A stretch of DNA of 43,143 nucleotides, taken from positions 1 to 43,143 of the forward strand of contig JARGNP010000018.1 of assembly GCA_029210265.1 (NCBI GenBank), read 5' to 3'. Below, piece after piece: positions 7,540-16,212 of this stretch (positions are counted from its first letter, which is position 1; the number at the start of each line of letters is the position of its first letter). Position numbers and translations under genes: made by a program. The stretch is from Legionellaceae bacterium (GTDB lineage: Bacteria > Pseudomonadota > Gammaproteobacteria > Legionellales > Legionellaceae). The notes beneath the pieces were generated by a model. That model made no database searches. It was not told the DNA's origin and worked only from the letters and a program-made list of their open reading frames with translations.

Positions 7540-9396
7540 CTAAAAAAAATCAAACGCCTTGCACCATGCTTGAAAGTTGAGTAACGACCAAATCAAGTAG
7601 GTATTGTCCGAGCGTTTTGAAAAATGATCATCCAAAACAGATTGGATGTATTTAGGTTGGAAAACACCTTGTTTTTTAATAATATTAGTTGCTAATGCCT
7701 TTTCTATCCATGGTCTTAATTTACCCCGGTACCACGCTGCATCAGGTGGTCCAAAGCCCATTTTAGGCTTTTTGTAAATTTTTTGAGGTACCCATGGTTT
7801 TACGGATTCACGGAACAAAATTTTGCCTACATTATCTTTGCAAAGATAAGAAAAAGGTACGTTAAGAACAAAATCAATCAGCTCATTATCTAATAGCGGA
7901 AGACGTGTTTCTAACGAATGCGCCATAGAAACTTTATCTTCAAGCGTAAGAAGCCCCACAAGATAGGTTTTAGCGTCCACGTAAAACATAATGTCACGCC
8001 AATCGTTGCTTGGGCACTGATTGATGAAATCATCCATGATGTCACTTGCGTTAAATCCACCGGTTGAACGTATAAAATCTTGCGTAAAAACTTGATGATA
8101 TTGAATCGGATTAAATAACGGGTTGAGTATTTGTTTATAGACCATTTTACGCTGAACATCGGTCATATGTGCTGGGTTCAAGCCATCTTTGCGTAATATT
8201 TTTTTCAGAATCGTACGCATGCTAGGACGAGGTGGCTTCGTGAGTCCTAGAGCCGCATAGCGCCCCACATAACCGGCATGAAACTCATCACCCCCAGTTC
8301 CTGACAACACCACTTTTGCATCTTCAGCAACACGTCCTGCGATTAAATAATTAACGTAGCCCATACCCATGCGCAAATCTTCTAATGCATACACATAATC
8401 ATCGAGCGAATGGCTTAATGCATCTTGATCAATCGTATATTCTACGCGATCGAGGCCTGCATGTTTCGCCACTTGCCTTGAGTATTCTCGCTCATCAAAA
8501 TGACGTCCGTTAACCACACCTTTTAAATCAAAAATACAACTGTATGCTTTAACACTCGGGTCTAATTGATGTGCTGCCATGGTAATCGCTGTGGAATCGA
8601 TGCCACCCGATAAATAGCTCGTGACAGGTACATCGGCTGCGAGCTGTCGTGTTACAGCGTTTGTCAAAATACTTCGGTGTTGTTCGGTTAAATCAGATAA
8701 ACTTCGATTAGATGTGGATGAACGCTCAAATTTTATATCCCAATACGTTGATTTGGTTAATTTATTATTTTTCCATGTTAAACACGTGGCAGGTTCTAAT
8801 TGTTTAATGCCTTTGAACATGGTGTCATCACGCCAAAGGTTTTGAAATGAAAAATACTCCATGATTCCAGACATGGATGGAGCTTTATCCACCAAGCCCG
8901 ATGCTAAAATCGCTTTGATCTCCGAACCAAACACCAAAGCATGTTGAGCTGTCTCAGCATAATACACGGGTTTAATCCCGTACCTATCTCGAACTAAAAT
9001 AAACGTATCTTGCTTTTCATCCCATAGTGCAAAAGCGAACATCCCGTTGAGTTTATTAAACAGCTGCTCGCCCCACTCTTCCCAGCCATGTACCAACACT
9101 TCTGTGTCAGAATGATCGGTTGCAAAACGATGGCCTTTTTGTATGAGTTGCTGACGAAGCTCGAGATGATTATAAATTTCGCCATTAAACACCACCCACA
9201 CCGTACCATCTTCGTTGGTCATCGGTTGTCGGCCATGCTCAATATCCATAATGGAGAGGCGTCTGAATGCAAACCCAACCTGGTTACCTAAATAAAATTG
9301 TTCATCATCAGGTCCTCGATGAACAATGGCATCCGCCATCTGTTTCAACGATGTTTTATTTGGAGGAACACCAATAATACCTGCTATCCCGCACAT
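7540..9396 (-). CDS. Asparagine-synthase-like amidotransferase, copy 1
   Basis: The 618-residue class II glutamine amidotransferase has a catalytic Cys2 (MCGIAGIIG), HRGPDD, FNGEIYNH and MFAFALWDE in the N-terminal glutaminase domain (about residues 2-215). The C-terminal PP-loop ATPase domain has YLSGGIDST near residue 262, SGTGGDEFHAGY and HSLETRLPLLDNELIDF. All residues needed for glutamine hydrolysis and ATP-dependent acyl activation are kept. In a polysaccharide locus such proteins (for example WbpS of P. aeruginosa O6 and the Bordetella wbm proteins) amidate uronic acids, which is the likelier role here than free asparagine synthesis. The ATG follows GAGGTG. It forms a minus-strand pair with the GT4 gene upstream of it and is closer to copy 3 (21260-23128) than to copy 2. 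Confidence 0.88.
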   Translation of the reverse strand: MCGIAGIIGVPPNKTSLKQMADAIVHRGPDDEQFYLGNQVGFAFRRLSIMDIEHGRQPMTNEDGTVWVVFNGEIYNHLELRQQLIQKGHRFATDHSDTEVLVHGWEEWGEQLFNKLNGMFAFALWDEKQDTFILVRDRYGIKPVYYAETAQHALVFGSEIKAILASGLVDKAPSMSGIMEYFSFQNLWRDDTMFKGIKQLEPATCLTWKNNKLTKSTYWDIKFERSSTSNRSLSDLTEQHRSILTNAVTRQLAADVPVTSYLSGGIDSTAITMAAHQLDPSVKAYSCIFDLKGVVNGRHFDEREYSRQVAKHAGLDRVEYTIDQDALSHSLDDYVYALEDLRMGMGYVNYLIAGRVAEDAKVVLSGTGGDEFHAGYVGRYAALGLTKPPRPSMRTILKKILRKDGLNPAHMTDVQRKMVYKQILNPLFNPIQYHQVFTQDFIRSTGGFNASDIMDDFINQCPSNDWRDIMFYVDAKTYLVGLLTLEDKVSMAHSLETRLPLLDNELIDFVLNVPFSYLCKDNVGKILFRESVKPWVPQKIYKKPKMGFGPPDAAWYRGKLRPWIEKALATNIIKKQGVFQPKYIQSVLDDHFSKRSDNTYLIWSLLNFQAWCKAFDFF

Positions 9397-9422
9397 GTTC
9401 GCACCTCGTGTATAAAATCAGA

Positions 9423-10703
9423 TTAAAACATCACTGATTGATAAATATTAATAATATTGGATGCAACGACGTGGGAAGCATACCTCTGTTCTGCTATTTT
9501 TCTAATATCAATTTTATTGAATTTATTAAAATTATTGGACTTATCACCACCTGATGCCATATCTAGCATGCCTTGTGCTAATGCCTGGGTTGATTGCTCA
9601 ACAACAAGACCTAGCGATGCGAGATTCACGATCTCACTCGGACCACCACAGTTTGTGCTCAAAATAGGAAGTCCACAACTCATGGCCTCAATGGTGACCA
9701 CTGAAAAGGTTTCTGTTTCACTAGAAACCACTAAAAAATCACTGGTTTGATAATGCTTAACAAGACCCTCTTGATTAGACCATCCTACAAATTCAACGTG
9801 CTCTTCTAACGACAAACGATCAACCATACGAACAAAATCATCTTGGAGTGCACCGTTTCCTAAAAGTTTGAGATATAATCTTGGTTCTGTTTTGATGGCA
9901 ATCGCTAAAGCTTCAAGCAACCTATCCACACGTTTAACTTCTACAAAATGCCCCACCCAGAGCATGCGTATTCTGGCATCAGATATATCACATGTTTGTG
10001 GCGCAACTTGAAATAGTTTGGTATTAACTAAATTAGGTAAAACACAGGTATTCGAGGGCTGCTTAACACGTACTTCGGAACAAATATCACGTAAAAGCGT
10101 GTGACTTACAGCAATTAATTTTTGAGAGGCATTGATAGCCAATTGCGTTTTTCGTTTACGTAGAAAAGTATTTGTTAATAACTTAAATGGTCCCATATGC
10201 TCGGTTATAACAAAAGGAATATGATATTTCTTAGAAATCTTTCGAGCTGCTGTACCATCAAGATAAGAGGTATGCGCATGAATGATTTGAAACTTAAACG
10301 TAGATTTTATTCGCGCAATGCATTGCAGTGCCCCAAAGGCATACGTATCAGCATCAACCTGAAAAGAACGAAACGAAAGCCCTGCCAAATAAGGAAATTT
10401 TATAACAGGAACGCCATCGACAAGCTCCCAGTCACAGATATTATCACGCATCCAGCGTCGATAATCTTGATAAAAAGAGCGAGGCCCAGAAGGCTCCCCG
10501 GTCAAGACCCTTGCATCAATACCTTGCTTTCTTAATGCTTTCACTTGCTCATGAACAAATATCCCACCGGATGGATGTGATTCTCTGGGATACATGTTTG
10601 ATAAGATCAAAACAACGGGTGGCTCATCGATACTAGCCTCATCCGAAGGCTTCGTTTGTGTACGCATACGCTGTCGCGTCAAGATTGCTCTAAAGCCTAA
10701 CAT
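9423..10703 (-). CDS. GT4 glycosyltransferase
   Basis: This 426-residue GT-B enzyme has VVLILSNMYPRESHPSGG (about residues 29-47), IIHAHTSYLDGTAARK and VITEHMGPF in the N-terminal domain. The C-terminal domain has IRMLWVGHFVEVKR, FLVVSSETETFSVVTIEAMSCGLPILSTNCGGPSEI with the E-x7-E donor motif. It shares the unusual HAHTxYLDGxAARK and TEHxGPF segments with the enzyme at 5884-7533 but lacks that protein's extra segment, so the two are paralogues on either side of the amidotransferase gene. The first 25 residues precede the conserved domain, and an internal Met at residue 13 is a possible start. It is followed after 26 nt by the amidotransferase gene on the same strand. Confidence 0.84.
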   Translation of the reverse strand: MLGFRAILTRQRMRTQTKPSDEASIDEPPVVLILSNMYPRESHPSGGIFVHEQVKALRKQGIDARVLTGEPSGPRSFYQDYRRWMRDNICDWELVDGVPVIKFPYLAGLSFRSFQVDADTYAFGALQCIARIKSTFKFQIIHAHTSYLDGTAARKISKKYHIPFVITEHMGPFKLLTNTFLRKRKTQLAINASQKLIAVSHTLLRDICSEVRVKQPSNTCVLPNLVNTKLFQVAPQTCDISDARIRMLWVGHFVEVKRVDRLLEALAIAIKTEPRLYLKLLGNGALQDDFVRMVDRLSLEEHVEFVGWSNQEGLVKHYQTSDFLVVSSETETFSVVTIEAMSCGLPILSTNCGGPSEIVNLASLGLVVEQSTQALAQGMLDMASGGDKSNNFNKFNKIDIRKIAEQRYASHVVASNIINIYQSVMF

Positions 10704-10866
10704 GTCATGTCATTCCTCTTTGCATGCTTACATATTTACATGAATAAAATACTTTAGGTAAGTGCTGGCAAAATTACAGAAAATTTGTTGCTTTATCAAG
10801 CTCTCGTTCATGATTTATTATAATTATGAACATCTTAATTTAATCACCTGATTTAACCTCCCGAAT

Positions 10867-10921
10867 AAAAAGTATATACTTCCCTGCACTCATATAAAGC
10901 ATGCAAACTGGAGGCCGCTTG
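10867..10921 (+). promoter_or_regulatory. Upstream elements of the ABC exporter genes
   Basis: The 11-mer AAGTATATACT (10870-10880) is the same as that before the operon at 1798; its 3' half can be read as a -10 box (TATACT). GGAGG at 10910-10914 sits 4 nt before an in-frame TTG at 10919, while the ATG at 10901 has no ribosome binding site. The divergent gene starts at 10703, so the 197-nt gap must hold both promoters. Confidence 0.35.
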
Positions 10922-11704
10922 AATTCCATTTTTAGTGAAGAATTAAAATCACTTAGAACACATTGGCAAATGTGGTACCTGCTTGGTAGCCAAGATATTA
11001 AACTACGTTATCGTCGCTCAACCATCGGGCCCTTTTGGCTCACCATCAGCACTGCGGTAACTATTTATACCATGGGCTTTTTGTATTCTTATTTATTCAA
11101 GGTCAACATTCATACTTATTTTCCATACCTTGCTTCAGGTATTATCTGCTGGACGTTTATATCGACCCTCGTACAAGAAAGCAGTTCAGCGCTCATCGAA
11201 TCCGTCACCTATATTAAGAACCAATCATCTTATATTTCTATATTTTTAATGCGCTTGATACTTCGAAATTGTATTGTGCTATTTCATAATTTGCTCGTTT
11301 TTATACCTATCGCCATCTATCTAAAACTTGGCATCAACTGGCAGACCTTTTTAATCATCCCCGGTCTTGTTATCCTGTGTATTAATGCCTTTGCATGGGG
11401 TGGTGTTATTGCCATTCTAGGAACGCGATACAGAGATTTCGATCAAATCATCAAAAGCCTCATGCAAGTGGTTTTCTTTACAACACCCATTATGTGGCTA
11501 CCGACACTTTTGCCCGAGGAATATCACTGGATTATTGCTGTTAATCCGTTTGCTCAATACTTAGCACTTATTCGTAACCCCTTGCTCGGTCACGGCTTTG
11601 AATTAAGTACCCTTATCTCCATAGGCATACTTTCCTTTGTAGGACTTGGATTATTTGCTTTGTGTATCAATAAATACAAACATCGTATTGTTTTCTGGTT
11701 ATAG
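10901..11704 (+). CDS. wzm: ABC-2 type polysaccharide export permease Wzm
   Basis: The 267-residue membrane protein has the ABC-2 polysaccharide exporter pattern. A cytoplasmic N-terminus with DIKLRYRRSTIGPFWLTIS (about residues 31-49) is followed by about six hydrophobic segments, with the conserved ending VNPFAQYLALIRNPLLG before the last one. It forms the membrane channel that moves the finished undecaprenyl-linked glycan to the periplasm, together with the ATPase encoded 7 nt downstream. The ATG at 10901 lacks a ribosome binding site. TTG at 10919 has GGAGG 4 nt ahead of it and may be the true start, giving a protein 6 residues shorter. The pair points to ABC-dependent rather than Wzx/Wzy-dependent export. 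Confidence 0.88.
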   Translation: MQTGGRLNSIFSEELKSLRTHWQMWYLLGSQDIKLRYRRSTIGPFWLTISTAVTIYTMGFLYSYLFKVNIHTYFPYLASGIICWTFISTLVQESSSALIESVTYIKNQSSYISIFLMRLILRNCIVLFHNLLVFIPIAIYLKLGINWQTFLIIPGLVILCINAFAWGGVIAILGTRYRDFDQIIKSLMQVVFFTTPIMWLPTLLPEEYHWIIAVNPFAQYLALIRNPLLGHGFELSTLISIGILSFVGLGLFALCINKYKHRIVFWL

Positions 11705-11711
11705 GTGCCTT

Positions 11712-12458
11712 ATGTCTTCAATAGAATTAACAGATGTCTCGTTAGATTATTTAATAAAAACAGGTACTGCTTCTTTGAAGCAAACACTTTTGTCTTTGTT
11801 TAACCCGTCTAAAAACAAACACATCAATATTAATAACTCAAAATTTCGCGCCTTAAATGGCATTAATTTAAAAATTAACAAAGGTGATCGTGTTGGGCTT
11901 TTAGGTCAAAATGGCGCAGGAAAAAGTACGCTCTTGCGTGTGATGGCAAAAATATACGCCCCAACCTCCGGAAGTTTGCATATCAATGGTGAAATTTCTA
12001 ATTTATTTGATGTGAATTTAGGACTCAATGTTGAAGCAACAGGATATGAAAATATTTTGAATCTAGGCATCATGAGAGGATGGAGTAAGCAAGACGCTTA
12101 CAGCATCGTCGAAGATATTGAATCGTTCACAGAGCTGGGCGACTTTCTTAACAAGCCCGTCTGTACCTATTCAACAGGCATGCAAATGAAACTGGTGTTC
12201 GCCGTAGCAACAGCGCGCCCACCTGAAATCGTACTCATCGATGAGATCATTGGAGCGGGTGACGCGCGATTCATGAAAAAAGCAACGCAACGCATCGAAG
12301 ACATGGTGAACAAGAGCCATATTCTTGCCCTTACCAGCCATTCAAATGAAATCATTCAACGCTTCTGTAATAAAGTCGCTATATTAGAAAAAGGGAAAGT
12401 CATCTTCTTTGGCGACGTGGCAGAAGGCATCGACACGTACCAAGCAAGCTTAAATTAA
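11712..12458 (+). CDS. wzt: ABC polysaccharide export ATPase Wzt, short form
   Basis: The 248-residue ATPase has Walker A GQNGAGKST (about residues 65-73), the family's variant signature YSTGMQMKL, Walker B IVLIDEIIGAGDARF and the switch LTSHS. It powers export by the adjacent permease. It stops right after the nucleotide-binding domain. It lacks the roughly 150-residue C-terminal carbohydrate-binding domain of Wzt proteins such as E. coli O8/O9a, and so resembles the short KpsT/RfbB-like ATPases whose export does not depend on a capped chain end. The reading frame is open from 11646, but the ATG at 11712 gives the normal N-terminus (MSSIELTDVSLDY). It ends 20 nt from the convergent GT gene. 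Confidence 0.88.
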   Translation: MSSIELTDVSLDYLIKTGTASLKQTLLSLFNPSKNKHININNSKFRALNGINLKINKGDRVGLLGQNGAGKSTLLRVMAKIYAPTSGSLHINGEISNLFDVNLGLNVEATGYENILNLGIMRGWSKQDAYSIVEDIESFTELGDFLNKPVCTYSTGMQMKLVFAVATARPPEIVLIDEIIGAGDARFMKKATQRIEDMVNKSHILALTSHSNEIIQRFCNKVAILEKGKVIFFGDVAEGIDTYQASLN

Positions 12459-12478
12459 CTCAAACATAGCGGCTTATA

Positions 12479-13813
12479 TCACGCCAGCAATGCATCATAA
12501 TCTTTGATCATGGTGCTAATTGCAGCTTCCCAATTGTAGGTGTGATGAATACTTTCCTGCCCTCGCTTGCCCATCAAATTCGTTTCAACACGATTGCTGT
12601 CTAGTTTAAATAAAGCATCCGCAATGCTCTGAGGATTGCTAGGCTCAAATGTGATGCCGTTTTGCTCCCGCTCAATATGCGCCCGCACATCAGGAAAGTT
12701 TGAAACAGCCACAGGAAGTCCGGCTAAGCTATACTCAAAAAATTTATTCGGATAAAACCAATAGAAATTTTTACAAAGATTTTCAAGCATCACAATACCA
12801 CAATCTGCGCCGTTGCTCGCAGCAACCACATCATCACGCCCAACGGCCGGTAAAATAAAAATACGATGTTGGATATTAAGTGACGCTGCGAGTTGCATAT
12901 ATTCAGGGCCATAAAATTCTACACCAGGACCACGAATTACAAACACAAAATGCTCATCAAGCTTAGCATGTGCTTTAATCACATTTTCGATGTTACGGCC
13001 CGGGCCAACACCACCAATATACAGCGTAATAAAATGCTCTGGTGTTAAATTCAAACTACTTTTTAACGAGTCAAACCCACTTCCATCGTGTGCTAACGAA
13101 GCAATATCCGGATAATTAGCAAGTAACTTGGGTCGATATTGATGACGACGCTCATATTCATCTAAGATAGATGCACTCACAGAATAAAATAACGTAACGT
13201 CCCTCAAAAGCCGCCCTTCTAATTTTTGATAGAAAAAACGCTTTCTCGCCTGCATTTGAACATACTTTCCATTTTTATAGGTAACATTCTCAGACCACAT
13301 TTCATGAGAATCATAAACGAGAGGCACGCCACTTTGTTTTGAAATAACCCAACCCGTAGCCAACGTTGTCAAATCATTGGCATGCACAAAATCAAAGTCA
13401 AAATCAGCACTTGCCTTTACAAAATGTGATTGATAACTCATTTTAATTTTTTGCGTGAGATGTGTGGCTTTAATTCGAATATATTTGATATTTTCAGCAA
13501 TATCCTGAATCACAATCGGTTGATCTTGATTAGGAAGTTCTGGGCAAAAAATAGTAACCTGATAACCTTTGGCAGCAAGACTTGATGCTACTTTATTTAT
13601 TCGACAATCAATCTCGATCATACTGATTGTGAGCATCAGTATTTTTTTTCCTAAAGGAGCTTTAGGTTTAATCTTACTCTTTTTATGGGATGTCTTGAGC
13701 ATCAAGTAGGCCACTTTTTTCAAGTTAAAAAGCTCAACGCCATCCATGAGAATTGCCAGTGCGGCATTATTTAATATAAACTTTTTTAAAGATAATACGC
13801 TTTTATTAAACAT
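12479..13813 (-). CDS. GT4-like glycosyltransferase
   Basis: The 444-residue GT-B protein has an N-terminal extension of about 50 residues, then KKILMLTISMIEIDCRINKVASSL, DFDFVHANDLTTLATG and YDSHEMWSE in the N-terminal domain. FITLYIGGVGPGRNIENVI and NFYWFYPNKFFEYSLAGLPVAVSNFPDVRAHI lie in the donor-binding domain. The NKFFEYSLAGLP element is typical of GT4 and related enzymes. It is the last gene of the long minus-strand polysaccharide block and follows the 2-epimerase gene by 28 nt, with AAGGA before the ATG. Substrate is unknown; its distance from the promoter makes it a late gene of the operon. Confidence 0.8.
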   Translation of the reverse strand: MFNKSVLSLKKFILNNAALAILMDGVELFNLKKVAYLMLKTSHKKSKIKPKAPLGKKILMLTISMIEIDCRINKVASSLAAKGYQVTIFCPELPNQDQPIVIQDIAENIKYIRIKATHLTQKIKMSYQSHFVKASADFDFDFVHANDLTTLATGWVISKQSGVPLVYDSHEMWSENVTYKNGKYVQMQARKRFFYQKLEGRLLRDVTLFYSVSASILDEYERRHQYRPKLLANYPDIASLAHDGSGFDSLKSSLNLTPEHFITLYIGGVGPGRNIENVIKAHAKLDEHFVFVIRGPGVEFYGPEYMQLAASLNIQHRIFILPAVGRDDVVAASNGADCGIVMLENLCKNFYWFYPNKFFEYSLAGLPVAVSNFPDVRAHIEREQNGITFEPSNPQSIADALFKLDSNRVETNLMGKRGQESIHHTYNWEAAISTMIKDYDALLA

Positions 13814-13841
13814 GTTTTCTAAATCCTTGGTTACGCTCTAT

Positions 13842-14939
13842 TTAAACATCAAGAAAATCATACAAAACTTCAGCAATGTTCTTAGCTGCATTGCCCGTGC
13901 CATAAGGCTTTTGATTCATATCACCCAAATGCGTTAAGGCATACTTAACTGCTGGTATAATTTTAGATTTTTCTTCGGGTGAAACAACCGTATTCCAACC
14001 TAAATCAACAAGTTCTTGCCACTCGGTCTCATCACGTAACGTGACACAAGGCACCTGATGAAAAAAAGCTTCTTTTTGAACGCCACCCGAATCAGTCATA
14101 ATAAGAGAAGCATTTTTTTCTAGCATAATCATATCTAAAAAGCCGACAGGCTCAATAATTTGGAGTGTATTTACAACATCATCAAACAAATTATATTGTT
14201 TTAAAAAAGACTGAGTTCTTGGATGCAAAGGTAGAATAATTGGCATTTCCTGACCAAGCTCCATCAATGCTTCCATAATATTAACTAAGCGCTTTGGATC
14301 ATCTGTATTTTCTGCGCGATGAACCGTTGCTAAAATATAAGGTTTATTTAACACATCAAGATGCTTAAGAATTTGACTTTCAGCTTCTGCCTTTTGCCCG
14401 AAATAGAGCGCGACGTCATACATAACATCACCAGAAAAATGTATTTTTCCTTCTGGACAACCTTCATGATTCAAATGAATATTCGCGCCTTGCGTTGGGG
14501 TAAATAGCAAATCAGATAGTTGATCAGCAACAATACGGTTAACTTCTTCGGGCATTTTTCGATTAAAAGAACGCAATCCTGCTTCAACATGCGCCACAGG
14601 TATATGCATTTTTGACGCAGCTAAAGCTGCCGCCAAGGTGGAATTTGTATCACCATAAATTAAAACTAAATCGGGTTTTTCAACTTGAAAAACTTCTTCT
14701 AAACCAGCAAGCATTTCCCCTGTTTGTTTACCATGACTTCCCGATCCTATAGCTAAATTATAATCTGGTTTTGGAAGCTCTAACTCACTAAAAAAAATAT
14801 CGGACATGTTGTTATCATAATGCTGTCCTGTATGCACAAGTATTTCGGTCAAATCTTTTTGTGTAGAAAGTACCCGAGTTAAAGCCGCAGCTTTAATAAA
14901 TTGCGGTCTTGCACCAATAACGGTTACGATTTTTTTCAT
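13842..14939 (-). CDS. wlbD: UDP-GlcNAc3NAcA 2-epimerase (WlbD/WbpI family)
   Basis: The 365-residue non-hydrolysing 2-epimerase has VTVIGARPQFIKAAAL at the start, LVHTGQHYDNNMSDIFF, LVLIYGDTNSTLAAALAA, HVEAGLRSFNRKMPEEVNR, ATVHRAEN and MTDSGGVQKEAFF. GARPQFIKAAA and DNNMSDIFF match the WbpI/WlbD branch, which inverts C2 of UDP-2,3-diacetamido-2,3-dideoxy-glucuronate to give UDP-ManNAc3NAcA, rather than WecB acting on UDP-GlcNAc. The four other enzymes of that pathway are encoded upstream in the same block (25422-29556), which supports this choice. WecB activity cannot be excluded from sequence. The ATG follows AGTGAG, and the gene is spaced 14 nt from the GT gene before it. Confidence 0.82.
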   Translation of the reverse strand: MKKIVTVIGARPQFIKAAALTRVLSTQKDLTEILVHTGQHYDNNMSDIFFSELELPKPDYNLAIGSGSHGKQTGEMLAGLEEVFQVEKPDLVLIYGDTNSTLAAALAASKMHIPVAHVEAGLRSFNRKMPEEVNRIVADQLSDLLFTPTQGANIHLNHEGCPEGKIHFSGDVMYDVALYFGQKAEAESQILKHLDVLNKPYILATVHRAENTDDPKRLVNIMEALMELGQEMPIILPLHPRTQSFLKQYNLFDDVVNTLQIIEPVGFLDMIMLEKNASLIMTDSGGVQKEAFFHQVPCVTLRDETEWQELVDLGWNTVVSPEEKSKIIPAVKYALTHLGDMNQKPYGTGNAAKNIAEVLYDFLDV

Positions 14940-14953
14940 GGCAACTCACTTTG

Positions 14954-16204
14954 TCATTGCTGTATATTAAATAACTTCAAATAATCACGTGCTAACACCT
15001 GATAATCATATTTGAGTTCCACCGCTTGCTTACCACGAGCGCCCATGGCCAAGCGCTGCTCATCGGAAAGCTCTTGCATTTGCAAGATAGCGTTCATAAT
15101 AGCTAATGGATTCGCAGCATCACAGCGTAAACCACATCCCAAACGCTCAATCATGCTATCCGGTGCACCACCCGACTCAATAATCGGTGTTTCAGACATC
15201 ATGTAGTCAAATATTTTATTGGGACTCACACCATACTCATATAAATCAACTGCATTCCAACCAAGATAAAGCACATCCATTTGATTCAAAAACCCCGGCA
15301 CTTCATGTTTAGAAATACCATTAAAAAACGTAATATTAGCTAAATTTTCTTGCGCAGCATACGCTTCTAAATCAGCTTTTAACGCGCCCTCTCCAAGTAA
15401 AAATACATGAATGTTGTGCTGCTTATCAGCTAAAAGCTTCATGGCTGAAATCAAATATTTTAAAGCATTGGGCTCACCGAGCGCACCGGCATATCCCACT
15501 AAAAAAGCACCGCTTTGCTTCACCGCTTGAATGCAATCCACCATGGCTTCGGGTAGCTTTTCAGGCAAACAAAACAGGTCTGGATTCGTGCCATTCGGGA
15601 TCACATAAAAACGCGCAGGGTCTAGGCCTTTGGCTTTCATATAAGGCAACGCCTTATCCAGCAAAGATACCACAGCATCAGCATGTTTATAGGCATATTT
15701 TTCAATCGATGCAATCCATTGTGATAAAGGATGCAAGGGATGAAGTTTGGCTAATTGAATTAACGAAAGTGGCCACAAGTCACGCACTTCAAAAATTAAT
15801 ATCGCGTCATGCTTTTTCGCAAATTTTTCCAGTGTTTTAAAATGAAAAGGATGCGCTGACGATACAATAATCACGTCCGGCTTACCGGTAAGCTTCATGA
15901 TATTTTTTTTCTGGGTGCGAAATTTAAACGCATACTGAAGCATGTTCATCAAACGGCTCAAGCCGTTTTCCCGATAGGCACGCGTTTTTAATAAAACAAA
16001 CGGGACGTTTTCTATCATTGTTTTCTTAATTGCTTCCTGCTGAGGTTCAGAGGCTTGCTTTAGATGATGATGACTCGCGCTGATCACATACGCTTGATGA
16101 CCGGCCTGGTTAAATGCTTGGGTAAAATAATACGGCCGATAGGACATCCCAAGCGATGGTGAGCCTGCGTAATGATGACAGTACCAAATAACTTTATTCT
16201 TCAT
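14954..16204 (-). CDS. GT4 glycosyltransferase (WbuB-like)
   Basis: The 416-residue GT-B enzyme opens with KVIWYCHHYAGSPSLGMSYRP, carries KPDVIIVSSAHPFH and FEVRDLWPLSL, and in the C-terminal half has VGYAGALGEPNAL, ITFFNGISKHEVPGFLNQMDVLYLGW and VSPNKIFDYMMSETPIIESGG. The HP-F and EVRDLWP elements and the SPNKIFDYM loop are those of WbuB/FnlE-like GT4 enzymes, which often transfer FucNAc-like sugars, so a donor such as the deoxy-L-hexosamine made in this locus is possible but not shown. The frame is open further upstream, but ATG 16204 has AGGTGAG 5 nt before it and lies just after the preceding stop codon. The next gene follows 14 nt after its end. Confidence 0.85.
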   Translation of the reverse strand: MKNKVIWYCHHYAGSPSLGMSYRPYYFTQAFNQAGHQAYVISASHHHLKQASEPQQEAIKKTMIENVPFVLLKTRAYRENGLSRLMNMLQYAFKFRTQKKNIMKLTGKPDVIIVSSAHPFHFKTLEKFAKKHDAILIFEVRDLWPLSLIQLAKLHPLHPLSQWIASIEKYAYKHADAVVSLLDKALPYMKAKGLDPARFYVIPNGTNPDLFCLPEKLPEAMVDCIQAVKQSGAFLVGYAGALGEPNALKYLISAMKLLADKQHNIHVFLLGEGALKADLEAYAAQENLANITFFNGISKHEVPGFLNQMDVLYLGWNAVDLYEYGVSPNKIFDYMMSETPIIESGGAPDSMIERLGCGLRCDAANPLAIMNAILQMQELSDEQRLAMGARGKQAVELKYDYQVLARDYLKLFNIQQ

Positions 16205-16212
16205 ACGCTCAC

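Noticed and set aside
10197-10535. Open frame of 112 codons on the plus strand inside the GT4 gene
   Set aside because: It lies opposite a gene with clear GT4 motifs, has basic low-quality protein sequence and no ribosome binding site; it is a shadow frame.
13842-14939. Calling this gene WecB (UDP-GlcNAc 2-epimerase for ManNAc)
   Set aside because: The motifs and the presence of the four other Wlb enzymes favour the WlbD/WbpI branch, although WecB activity cannot be fully excluded.
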